Shown here piece by piece: positions 35,936 to 47,355 of a stretch of 64,000 bases of DNA. Numbering within the stretch: the first letter of the stretch is position 1; every line of letters starts with the position of its first letter. Under the pieces are notes generated by a model that saw only the letters and a list, made by a program, of their open reading frames with translations, ran no database searches and was not told the origin of the DNA. The DNA comes from Ficedula albicollis. Taxonomy: Eukaryota > Chordata > Aves > Passeriformes > Muscicapidae. The translations under genes were made by a program, and so were the position numbers. The stretch lies in the NCBI RefSeq assembly GCF_000247815.1, contig NC_021673.1, positions 112,591,793 to 112,655,792 on the forward strand, in the 5' to 3' direction.

Positions 35936-37935
35936 TCCAACAGAGTATTTACACTTGAATTTGAAAAGTTCTGTGCAGCTGTAAGGAAGAGTAAAATATT
36001 TACTGAACAACCATGGTTTTAGAGTTGGCTTCCTTACTGGGGCCATGTTAATAATCCAGTCTTTCAGAAAAGCTTATTTTTACAAGGAAATGATTTGGGC
36101 TGCTATTAAGCACCTACCTAGGTGCCTAAATATGAGGTTTAGAAACCTTGCCTGAGGCACTGGGGTTCAAAAGCTTTTCCCCATACCTAAATTAAATAGC
36201 ATTGTGCTACGAACATGTAAGAACAGGAACTGCAACATCTCAAAAGACAAACTGCACCTACACTGCCTGCACTTAGTCAGAGCTTAACTTCACAACTCCC
36301 CTTGCACCTTTGAGAAATTACTGCTTGAGGGACAGTAGTAGTGCACAAAAAATTAACTTCAATTCAGTATAATTTTCTTATCTGTCAGATTTTTAACTAT
36401 TCCTTTTCATAGCTTCAGGGGAAAAAAAGAAAGAAAAAACCCAACGTTTTTCTAATGGGCCACTGATCAGAACTGTTATTCTGATGGTGAAATCCCAAAG
36501 GGAAACATGTTTCAGATATAAAGTATTCCCTCCAGAGTCCCTGGCAATCATAGAAAGAAGAACTTCTTGATGTATAAAGATGGTGTCACCATTGTCAGAG
36601 AATACTACAGCAGGAAATGAACCACAAATAAAAGCAATGTCTTTCTGCCTAGGAATCAAAATAGTTGTTTTTTAACCTACAATAATTTTAGAGAATAAAA
36701 TCCTAATGAATGCTTGCACACATTATAAGAAAAAAACCCCTTGTCTGTAGTTTTTTTTTTAATGTGCATGTACTTTCGCAAATTCCCAAGCTGATAATTT
36801 AGAAAGGACAAGATTGTACACAACATATAGAGAAGGTCCCCATCAAGAAATCAAAATATCATTTTATGGAAAGTGAAATAATGTACAGTTCACAGCCAAC
36901 CTCACTTTTCCAACAAATGGAGCCATAAATGCAATTTTCTGTCCTTTGCTCTGAAGAATTAATTTTAAGGTATTCATATTTTTCTTCAAGTACATCTTAA
37001 GTCTCAATTAAACCCCAAAAAGCTACAATAAAGTAACATTAACAACCACCTTAAACCCATCACAGCAAGGAAATTCAGTCTTAGGCTAAAATTTTTGTCT
37101 CACTCTTCATCTTTAAATCACTCTGTTTTGGTTAGGAATTGTACGGCCTGGAGAAGTATGTGATTTTTCATACTGCACAGTACATATGTTCCAGCACTTA
37201 GGTTAAAGGAAAGTCAGAATTTTCAGCCTTAACTCTGAATTTCTTTACCTTTGAAGGCTTAACTGAAGCATCTATAATTAGTTTAATCCGAGTTTTTAAC
37301 ATTTAAATCTTTTCACCTTGGAATAGAAAGTGGAATTTCAACAGCTCCTATTTTGCTGTGTAGTTCAATAGCGTTTTCTAAATTTTGAGGACTGAGCACC
37401 ACTTACTACATGAGGCTGAATATATGCATTTTTAAATGGCACTTAGACATGAGTGGCTTAAATGTGGTAAAAAAGGCTTACACATTGCCAATATAAGTTA
37501 CAAATTCAAACATTCGGGCATGAAAATCCTTTCCCTAAGTTGTTTTCAAGCTTCATCCTTTTTTTTTTTTTTCTGTAATAACTAAAGCAAAGCCACAGTA
37601 GCTGCAGCCATTTGCATCTAAGGAAGAGATGTTTTGCTTTGGTGATATAGTTAATGAGTCTAAAAATATTCAGTATAATAATTCTGTCAAAGCCCCCACA
37701 GTCTCCTCAATGAGCAGAAGCCTGCAGGATTCCAATGGGGAGCCAAGTAATGAGCTCTCAGCATTCGCTCCCACACCGTCCAGACGAAATATACTCGGGC
37801 CTCCACGGTTCCACATCATTAGCAACATGAAACAAAGACACATGCTTGACTTTAATAAGCGACTAAAGTTGCTGGCTTATTAGGCTGTCACTGCACATAA
37901 ACTCTATTTCAGTGTGACAAAACAGTTCCCTGCAA
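35936..37935. other. Unique DNA; possible conserved non-coding element at its right end
   Basis: No gene recognised. The part at about 37590-37915 is of mixed, high complexity. It includes an 8-bp perfect inverted repeat, TAATAAGC at 37853-37860 and GCTTATTA at 37875-37882. An 84-codon plus frame (37629-37883) covers much of it but has no known domain. Composition suggests functional non-coding DNA, without proof. Confidence 0.5.
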
Positions 37936-38037
37936 AAACAACAACAGAAGGAAAAAACTGAAACAAAACAAAACAACAACAATAACAAAAACAAAACAAA
38001 AAAAACCAACAAAAAAAAACAACAAAAAAAAAAGAGA
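37936..38037 (+). repeat. A-rich simple sequence (AAAAC/AACAA type)
   Basis: About 100 bp of A with scattered C and few other bases, built from AAAAC, AACAAC and A-runs. It sits directly before the CpG-rich patch at 38.1 kb. Confidence 0.88.
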
Positions 38038-38115
38038 AGGCGTTTCCAAGCAGAGATAGGTGTGATTTAGAGCAGTAAGTGATTGAGCAGAGCTGGAGGT
38101 GATGGGTTTCTGACA

Positions 38116-38172
38116 CCGACTCTCGCGGGCACGCCGCACGCCGCGGTTTCGCTGCTGGAGACGGCGGATACG
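38116..38172. other. CpG micro-island
   Basis: Twelve CpG dinucleotides in 57 bp, including CTCGCGGG, ACGCCGCACG and ACGGCGG. Most of the window is CpG-poor. No open frame or repeat border is visible. It may be a protected unmethylated regulatory site or a fragment of a GC-rich insert. Confidence 0.6.
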
Positions 38173-41100
38173 GTGGGCTGCAGTGATCAGGCTACGGGCA
38201 TATGTGACTGAGTTTTAGTTGATATTCCTGCAAGACAGGAAGTGAAAAAGCTTATTTCCCACTGGGAAAAGTTCAGGCATGATTAACTTGGGCATGACCA
38301 AATAGGTCAATGATATGACAATGTGTCTAGCACAATAATTAAGTGGAAAAATGTGTGTAATTTGTTTCTTCTTGTTCTTCACATACCAATAATGCATTAG
38401 CAAGGATTCATTTAATCTCTTTCATTATATAAAAATTGATAGCAACTCAGTATGATAGCCTTCAATCGAATACATTCCTTTAAATTATATTTATTACCTC
38501 AGCAAAATAGTTGCACCAATGAATACTCTCCAGCATTTAAACTTTAATGTTTGACTTGCAGAGCTACTGAGGAGCTTTTTAAATGTCAATTTCAGCTAAA
38601 AGTATACTGGCAGAGAGAAAGAATATAATAATATTTCCATTTTAAAAAGGATGGCCTTTGATCTTAAGTGAAACTCAGCATTAGAGATGTGCAGGAAAGA
38701 ACCCTCCTGTGCCACATGCTTATTCCCAATTCTAAACATTCTCCTGTTTCATATCAAGGTGATACATGTGAAAAAGGAGTGATTAAGGTCAACAGAAGGG
38801 TTCACTCGTGCCATAAGTCAACAGGAAGCTGGCTATGGCACTCATCCAAAGGGCAAAGATCAAAGCTCAGGTTCCCTCTTCTGCATTATTTCAGAGCAGA
38901 CTTTGATATTTTCACACACTGCAAAGCCACCAGTAGAGCTTCAAGGGAAGAGAATGATGAAAATCTAGCCATGCACACTCAACAGTGTGGCCTTAGAATA
39001 TCCTCAATTTTTAAAAACAGATGCTGAAATCCCAGTTCCAAACCGGGTTTAACCAACTCAAGATGAGTAGAAATACTGCCCTAGGCTCAAAGAACATGTC
39101 CTTGTCAAAGCTTCTAAACAAAGTCCTATGAGGAATTCAATTCTGTACCCCTGCCATTATTCAAAGGATAAGATTTCCTATGCAGGTATACTCAGGTTCT
39201 TTAAATATTTATTTCATTCAGAATACTTTTTACAGTTGTACTTTTGTTTCTGAGCTCATTCTCAGACCCTTTTGATAATGGTAACACACTTTCAGGAGGC
39301 AGCCGTGTTAATATTATTGACACGTCTATACATAGATTGATGTTTAGGAGAATAATATAGTGATTAAAGGATAAGGAAAAGATCTATATTTTGGGGGCAG
39401 TTCTGTAGCAGTTTTGTTAAATATTTTTATTTGTCTGGAAAATGTTGAAGAAGAAGGGGTTTTGTAGGCATTGGAATAGCTCCTTTATAATTCTAATGGA
39501 GGTGACACAATTTAAAAAATCACAGAACAAAAGAGACAGAACCTCGCTGTTGTCTCAACAGGCTGATCTGCCAGAATTTCCAAGGGAAAAAAATAGATTA
39601 TCTTTTGACAACCTTAAAATAAAACACTGGTTAATCATCACAGCTTGTATAAATGAGGACTTGCAAGGATCAAAAGCCCAGAAAAAGAAAAGAATCCATG
39701 AGTTGCTCTTGTGTAAGATCCTGACCAAAACCTGACAATAGATAAATAATGAATGTTATACAAAAGGTATAATCAGTTGCTAATTTCAGATGTAATCTCA
39801 GGATACTTCAGCAGCCAGCAGTACAAGCAGGAAGCTACCTTCACCACAAAGATCAGGAACAAAGTCTGGAACGGCCAGGCCCAAATCTGTATCACAACTT
39901 GACTATGGGAACATAGACCTGGAATGCTGCAGTGAGTGTAGCAAGGAAGGCAGACACACATCGAGCACTCCATCACCATATACAACAAACACAACCAGCT
40001 GCCCTTCCCCAAAAGGCTGGGAAACACCTAAAATTTACCTACACCTTTCCCAGAGACATGTCAAAAGAGGAACTCAAGTGTACAGATCCTGAAAAACTGA
40101 AAAGTCCTCAACTATGCAAGCAACAAGCTGGCTAAAAGTATTTCACAAGCAGCACAGGACTTTGTAGTTAGACACAAAGGACATAGCAGCAGATACAGCA
40201 GATGCAAGCAAAGCTAATAAATTTTGGAGAAATTTCAAAACTTTGTGAGCAATATTGCCTGTCAAAGAAAACCTCATTATGGAATCCTGCATCTATGTAG
40301 CTTTTATCTAGATTCAGCTAAATACCAAAATACTGTCAGAGTTACCTTCACAAGTTCAATAAGCACAAAGCTGACCTGTGGCAGGCTAGATAGGCTCATG
40401 TGTTTTTGTTAATAATCTCAGACATTTTTCTAATTATATAATTAATTTTGGACAGTTGAAAGCTTCTGTAATTTATATTAAATGGCAAGTAAATACATGA
40501 AACAAAAATAAAAACCCCAAAATTTTCCTTCAGCAATAATACACTCACAATCCATAACTAACAGGAAGACAAACAATCCATATTTGGCACAAAACACTGA
40601 AACTCTATTTATACCCTGGTTCCCAGTTGATTTAAACCTTCATTAGAAAATATACAACTGTTAGTGCAGAAAAATAGAAAAATCTCATGTAATAAGAGTA
40701 AATTATATATGAATGAAAGCCAGGCACCCTTTGACACACTGCTGATAGAACCCCTGGCTTCAGGCATACCACTGAATTGGAAACTCTGTTGGGGTAGCAC
40801 CCCATACAGAATAATGTGAGAATAAAATTATACTGTAATAAATTCATCCTAGTGACAATTTTATGCACCATTCACTACTGTTAATTTAATAAAATACCCT
40901 TGCAGGGTAGCTGCCCCAGTGTCCCAGAGTGCATGTTCCAATACCGGACTCAAAGCAGCAGCTGGACTTCACTGAACTGATTGTCAGTCACTATTCAGTG
41001 GCTGAGAGTAGTTTCCATGATCATGGGCAATACTTTAGAAAATTAAAGCTTTCTAGCTATAATTCTGCAGTAGAACTGTCTTTCATTTAATTCTGGAAGG

Positions 41101-41744
41101 AAATTATGGCTGCAGGAATCTGGGTTCCCCACAGAGGTTCTGAGTAGCTAAAGATCTTTCAAGTACCATAGAAATTCTCTTAATGGCTTGTTTGCTATAC
41201 TTTGATCACCTTGCATCTAAATAGAAGAAAATGTATTAGGAAGAAAAGAGGAATGTATTTTATCTCATGTACATTGATTTATCATTTTTCATTAACCACC
41301 TTTCATTTTTCTATGTGTTCCTCTATGGGTCTGTCAGAAACGTAACAGATTAAATAATTTTGTAAAGAGTTACAGTCTTATATCTTTCTTTGTGGTCACT
41401 GTTCTTCACAACATCTCCTTTCTGTGAAGAAAATATGTTCACAAAATATTGACTAAGGAAACCAGAGATAATCCCTTTCACAGGATGCTCCACACGGCAG
41501 TAGGGAGAAATCAATTATCCTAAGCCTTCCTTGCTCCCCAGAAAAGAAAAAATGTGATTTGAAATATCTGGTGGGTATAGCATTTTCCAAATGGTAGAAT
41601 GGAATGTCAAGCCTCTTGATGAATGTCAAAATGTTAATGAGAGAAAGCTGGTTATCTGCATTCTACCTGTGTGTGTCTCAGACCTGCTCTCTGATCCAAA
41701 GGCTGTCATTGCCACCTGCCTTCCCAGCACATTTGGGTAAATAC

Positions 41745-41774
41745 ACCCATATATTTGGTACCCATATATTTGGG
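41745..41774 (+). repeat. 15-bp tandem duplication
   Basis: ACCCATATATTTGGT at 41745-41759 is followed directly by ACCCATATATTTGGG at 41760-41774. Confidence 0.88.
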
Positions 41775-42503
41775 TACATACACACTGCCACTGGGGAATA
41801 TGTGCACCATAAGTGCTTCAGAGACCTAAAAAAGGTGTGTTTGCCTTAGTTATTCCTTCATTTCTGACCACAGACAAACCCTGACAGTACTAAACCAGCC
41901 AGAAAGCAAGTAAACTATATTTAAAGAGTTAAGAGAGCTTACATATATAGAATTTCAGGTTGCTGTATTAAAACAGACAGAACTCTTGTTGAATGAGCAA
42001 TTGTTTTCAAAAATGCATATATTACTGGCATTACCAGAGTAAATCCAATGCAAAACAACACTTAGCTATCCTCATGATACAACGACTCCGAATTGAATTC
42101 TTTCCTCAGTCTTACAACAACTCTAAGAAATGTCCATTCCTGCCCAAATAAAGCAAAAGTAGTCTCTGATCATTCAACAGCTTAATTTTTGCTTGGTAAC
42201 AACACTGGCAGATGGATGATTTAGTGTTAAAAATCCAAAAGCATATGTAAAACTCAAGTTGTCAGAGGGCTCTGACACATGAAAAGGTTACCATGCATCG
42301 GCTGCTCTGTCATTTACTCACTGTGCATTCTTCTACTCTGTAACGAGCGTGCAGTGTGAGGTAATTTAAGGCAGGCACAGAAATATCATGATGGAGCTTA
42401 AAAGAGTGTATAGACTTACAAATAGCACCACAAGACACGGCAGTTATGCCTCTAGTTAAATGGTTTGCATATCTGCATAAATTCTGTTGATCTATCCATA
42501 CTG

Positions 42504-42521
42504 CAGGTGTGTCCACACCTG
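42504..42521. promoter_or_regulatory. Palindromic paired E-box
   Basis: CAGGTGTG, two bases, then its exact reverse complement CACACCTG. This places CAGGTG and CACCTG E-boxes in mirror arrangement, the class of site bound by ZEB/Snail-type and some bHLH factors in vertebrates. An octamer-like TTTGCATA lies about 35 bp upstream. The sequence match is certain; function is inferred. Confidence 0.35.
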
Positions 42522-43125
42522 ACTGGGAAACCATACATCCCTCACTCATAGCAGGATAATTTACCTCACTGCTGTTACGTGCTGCTGTTTGCAGAACTGC
42601 ACACAGGCATCACCATTCTGCAGCTGATGGGCAATAATGTGTTTGTGTGTGAAAAATCAGGACTATGTTACCCTTGACAAAACGTGTGTTTGGCGGTTTG
42701 GCATTAAAATTTGTAAATTTGTACTAAACCTAGTGAGACAAAGAGGAAATATTTTCTGAAAACATTGTTCTGGAGTTGATAAAGAAGGCAGTGGTTAAAG
42801 TTTCCAAAATATTTTCCTATTTATATTTTTTGCCAGGAAATTAATATTTATTAAAAGCAACATAAATAGGTATTTGGCAGTTATTAAACATAAATGAAAG
42901 AACATTCAAAATTCCAGTTTTCCACCAAAGGAAAAGTCCTCCAAGTTTTCATTGTCTTTTACTTTTCGTTTTTTTTTTAACATGAAAATATTTTCAAAAT
43001 ATTTTTCTGCTTTCTCATTAAATGTTGATAATTTCTGAAGCTTTCATTGTCTTTATTAAATTACTTGTGACTTGGTTCAGTGCATGAAAACCTTGACGCA
43101 AACATAAAGCATGTAATATATAATA

Positions 43126-43154
43126 TATATAGAATATATAATGTATTCTATATA
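43126..43154. repeat. AT-rich perfect inverted repeat, 11-bp arms
   Basis: TATATAGAATA at 43126-43136 pairs with TATTCTATATA at 43144-43154 across a 7-nt loop, inside an AT-only patch. Cruciform formation is possible. Confidence 0.85.
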
Positions 43155-45168
43155 CATCTTAGCAATATATTGTCTGTGTCAAAATACATTTTTCATATGA
43201 TGAAAAATATCAGTGTTGCAAAGCCAATGGCTTAAAAAATTCTTTAACAGAAAATTTAGGTTTTTTTCTTTTAAATATAAGTCAAATATTTTCAAATTAT
43301 TGCAACTTCCTGCTTCTAACCAAGTTTAGCAGATGATAATTTACACTTTCATGGTCCAATAGTATATATTTTCCTGGAAAATAAGGTGCACCAGGCAAAA
43401 CTACCCACTGCAACAAACTCAGCCATATATGCCGGTACAAGAGGCCACAATTTTCGCTCCCAACCAAGGGGCTTAATAAAATACAGACTACTGATAGACC
43501 CAGTGTTCAGAATAAAAGCTTAAGGACACAACACTAATGTGGCAGATTGAAATCTTCCTTCACTGAGGCTAGATAGTGAAAAAAAATTACTGCCATCCAC
43601 TTTAAGAGAAGGAAAACACTGGTTTCACAACAAGAAGGGATGTTTCTTTGCCCTGCCAGCCCTGCTGTATGCAGCAGGAAAGATCCAAATTTATCCCTTG
43701 AGTAACATGTGACTCCCAAGCAGCTCCAGCACTTTTCTCCTCTCAGAACTGTTCCTCATGGCCAGCACTATGCTGAGCTGGAAATTGCAGAGTGAAACAA
43801 GTGGGCAGCTGGGAGAAGGGAGCCAGTGAGGGCTGCAAATCTCAATATTGTTGGGTTGTTTTGGAGCCATCCAGGCACCTTAACCTGAGCTGTCCTGAAG
43901 TGCAGAGGTGGGAATCCACATGTTTTGGGGCTTGCAGACATAGCTTAGCTCAAGGGTTGCTATGGTGAGAAAGACTGGACATCTCTGTGCTAGGAGAAGG
44001 ATTCCTCAAGGAAAGAAAAGATTAAAATACACAGTCTGCCATCTCCCTTGTAAAAGCAGAAATCCACAAAGACTTATTGCAACATCTTCATCTAGACCAA
44101 AATTAGAGTCAAACTGAAGACAGTTCAGACAGAAAAAGGTGACTTGACTATTGACAATATTTATTTTTATCAACTGAAAATACAATGAATTCTCTGGCTC
44201 CTCTTCCCTTCATTTTATTTTCATGGCAGTTCCTCTTTTTGGGCAAGGTGTTCAAGATATGTAAATAAAAGTAAAGCAATTACTGCTTAATTACTCTTTC
44301 TAGGAATAACAAGCAACTTGTAAAGATGTAAAGATTTTGTCTGAAATTAAAGTTGTCCCGAATTTACGCAAATCTCGCCCCTCAAATAAATGCTTGTAGC
44401 GATGTGAGGATTCAGAAAATGCTTCACCAGCAATAACTGGGATGGACGCTGTGTTGTAATAATTTGGATACACTTGACTAATGCAGTTATTCGCAATGAG
44501 GCTGGCACAGTGCCCAAAGCATTGAGCAAACAAATGCAGCAAGACATTCAGTTTAACATCTCCCAACCCTGTGCTGAGATCTTTGTTCGGTCCAGGGGTG
44601 CTGTGGACACTACAGCACACTCTGCCATCAAAAATGGCCAAAATATTTATATTTCTTTGTTAAATTCACTAGTGTGTTTTATGCAAAAAATGCTGGTGAG
44701 GCACAAGCATTTTTAATCAAATTAGTATGCAACATAAGGCAGCTGTGTATTCAAATGGGTTTTTAAGCAATTTGGTTGTTTTCTTTATAATAACAGGAAA
44801 GAACATTTTGATTTTGAAGGTGACAGAGGCAATATTACCAGAATTAAACAATCTGAATTAGCTTTTTCATGAAATGTAATATGTTTTATGCTTTTAGATG
44901 GGATGCTCCACTGCTTTCAGATGAGCCTTTCACTGTCACAGTCAATGGCCAGGAACAGAATAAGCTCTGGAGGTAGGATTATCCTCAAATTTAATTTTTT
45001 TTTTAGAAGAAGCTAATGGCAAATGTTTTTAGCGAACTTTAGGTGCATCTGTGTTATAACTAGAGAACCAAAACAGGATATTAAAAGAAAAGATAAGTAT
45101 GAAATTAGTAAAAAAACTTTGACATTTTGCTTAGCCTGAATTTGATGTATGAAATGAATATAACACAA

Positions 45169-45250
45169 TGTATATGTATATATAATATATATACATATAT
45201 ATTTACATCTATATATGTGTATGTATAGATATATATACATATATATAAAA
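45169..45250. repeat. TA/TATG-rich low-complexity tract with 14-bp palindrome
   Basis: About 80 bp of almost pure TA and TATG/TACA motifs. At 45171-45199 it forms a perfect inverted repeat with 14-bp arms around a single central A. Such tracts extrude hairpins easily and are often length-variable. Confidence 0.88.
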
Positions 45251-45480
45251 ATATGATATGATACAGAATATACTTCTGTTTTCAGATACACATAGGAAAA
45301 ACATAATAAAAATAATTTCCATGTATAATATGCTGCCAAAGAAACCTGTCTTCAAAACATTGACATATTAGCTTGTGTAGCATGATAGAGATTTCTGCAA
45401 GGAGTGGATGTGAATTTGTTTTTGTTACATCTCAAAACGAGGAAGTTTTTCTCTGTTTTACAAAACTGCAGTTTTAAGCA

Positions 45481-45634
45481 GATTCACAAAGGACACTAGT
45501 TGACTAATACTGGAAATAATTATGTGGAAAAATTCTCTGGAAAAAACCCCTGTAACGGATTCACAAAGGACACTAGTTGACTAATACTGCAAATAATTAC
45601 CTGGAAAAATTCTCTGGAAAAAAACCCTGTAACA
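45481..45634 (+). repeat. 77-bp two-copy tandem duplication
   Basis: Both copies, at 45481 and 45558, begin GATTCACAAAGGACACTAGT. About five substitutions separate them (for example TGGAAAT/TGCAAAT and ATGTGG/ACCTGG). Confidence 0.95.
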
Positions 45635-46034
45635 AGTAAGGATTTCATATAATTCACTGACCTTGAGGTCAAATGTACTAAGCATAAATTGAAAAGTATC
45701 TCTTTTGCTTGACTTAGATCAGCAAGGGTTGTTCAGCTAATCAGGCTTGATTTCTTTTATCTGACGATTCATCACAACTCTCCCAGGTGTCCAGAGGGTT
45801 TTCCAGTTGCACCTGTCCAAATCCACTTCTTTAGAGAAGCCCTCACAGAGGTATTTGTATATGATGCATGTCAGGTTCATGCACTCAGCTGGCCTAAGGA
45901 TATGGGGTGACATTTGGTGTGCCTAAGACCTTGGTGTAGTGAACTACTAGAGCAGTGGAAGCCTGAAAAATTCTTGGCATATGCCTTGTAACAGAATGAA
46001 AACTTGGGGAGAAAACAATCAGTTGAATGGGATC

Positions 46035-46110
46035 CCCATCCGTGGCAGTGGGGCTGGAACCAGATAGTCCTTTAGGTCTCTTCAAACCCAAACCATTCTA
46101 TGATTCTGGG
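46035..46110 (+). mobile_element. CR1 LINE 3'-end fragment
   Basis: The segment from GGCAGTGGGGCTGGAAC through TCAAACCCAAACCATTCTATGATTCTGG follows the conserved 3' end of avian CR1 elements (AACTAGATGATC-like block, then CCATTCTATGATTCT). Only about 75 bp is recognisable, as is common for strongly 5'-truncated CR1 copies. Orientation is plus because the ATTCTATGATT end lies on the right. Confidence 0.85.
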
Positions 46111-46808
46111 ATTTGCAGCACTGTTTTAAGGTAACTTAGTCTGGACTTTGCAATGAAATCCAGCAGTGTTTACCAATCCTCTGGCCTGAGTTTTCACCAG
46201 ACTGGTGGCAGCTCTGTGCCCTCTGAGGGCTGTACATAGGACACAAGCAGCCAGGAAGGTGGCTCCTTTGTGGAATGGGTGCTGGGGAGAATTTCCAAAT
46301 TTTGCTGAGAGTACTGACAAAGCTCATGGATGTAAAAGTAAGTTTTGCAAGTTATTCAGCTCTAATGGAGCCAGCTCATTCATGGTTACAGATCAATCCT
46401 TTGTGTAAATCTTTTTTTTGACTATGTAATATTGAGATTTCAATTCACAGGTTTTCTTCAGCTAAAGTGGATAACTGCCCTCTATGCCTGCCACTGAGTG
46501 AAGTAAACAGTGAGTGGTTTTTTGCCTGCCTGTGTCAATTTTTTCCTAGAACAGCCCAGCAATGAGCATTGCTGGAATCACATGCAGAAGAAACACAAGA
46601 GTCACAGGGTAATACAGGGAGTGCTGGAAAGGAGTCTGCTTGGGTGGATGACAAAAAGTAGTCATTATTTCAGTGAATCTGAAAGAAGATGTACATCAAT
46701 ACGACATTTCATGAACAGGATGTATTTCTTAGAATCTTTTTTGCTGTCTTCATAAAGCCATTTTGGGCACTCTAAAAATGGAGAAACACACACTGGAATC
46801 AATTAAAG
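46111..46808. other. Unique DNA, no gene seen
   Basis: About 700 bp between the CR1 end and a tandem duplication. Short open frames only; nothing recognised. Confidence 0.6.
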
Positions 46809-46952
46809 CAAACATATGTAATTGTAGAGGGATCAACACTGGACTTCTCAAAATAAGAGCAAGAGGAAATCTTTATGTTGCAAACATATGTAATTGTAGA
46901 GGGATCAACACTAGACTTCTGAAAATAAGAGCAAGAGGAAATCTTTATGTTA
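46809..46952 (+). repeat. 72-bp two-copy tandem duplication
   Basis: Copies at 46809-46880 and 46881-46952 both begin CAAACATATGTAATTGTAGA. Two substitutions are visible. A 68-codon plus frame crosses both copies only because 72 is a multiple of 3. Confidence 0.96.
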
Positions 46953-47168
46953 TTTATGTTGTCTGCTAGTTTACCAATGCAGAAATCAGATTGCTCTTGT
47001 TTAAAATTACGTTGTTTTTTTTTTTTTTTCTGATATGTTATGGGTTATGCTATATTATGGGTTTCTTTCTGATATGTTACTTCAGCCAATCTGCTCTCAT
47101 CAGCTGAAGGCAGCTGGGCATGCAGCCCTGAAAGGTAAGCACTACCCCCATCCCTTTGTGAACAATTA

Positions 47169-47254
47169 CCAAGAAAATTCCCGAAGGCAATCTTTGAAAT
47201 ACAAGAAAAAACCAAGAAAATTCCTGAAGGCAATCTTTGAAATACAAGAAAAAA
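47169..47254 (+). repeat. 43-bp two-copy tandem duplication
   Basis: Copies at 47169 and 47212 begin CCAAGAAAATTCC and differ at one position (CCCGAAG/CCTGAAG). It abuts the next duplication directly. Confidence 0.95.
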
Positions 47255-47355
47255 CTTCATAAGGGAAAGCAAAAGACCAGAATTATGCCTCATGAATTGA
47301 GGTGACTTCATAAGGGAAAGCAAAAGACCAGAATTAGGCCTCATGAATTGAGATA
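47254..47355 (+). repeat. 51-bp two-copy tandem duplication, abutting the previous one
   Basis: Copies at 47254 and 47305 begin ACTTCATAAGGGAAAGC and differ at few positions (ATTATGCC/ATTAGGCC). Two unrelated units duplicated back to back at one junction is unusual. Confidence 0.95.

Larger units (their letters stand above)
38173..45168. other. Unique AT-rich DNA, no gene seen
   Basis: No gene or interspersed element recognised in 7 kb; open frames reach at most 119 codons (38668-39027, +). Listed within it are a 15-bp duplication (41745-41774), a paired E-box (42504-42521) and a hairpin (43126-43154). The piece at 44340-44640 has higher complexity and open frames on both strands (113 codons on the minus strand, 44300-44641), without a domain. 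Confidence 0.6.

Noticed and set aside
39932..40135. Possible processed pseudogene at 39.8-40.2 kb, where the sequence is less AT-rich
   Set aside because: No protein family is recognisable in any frame and there is no polyA tail or target-site duplication.
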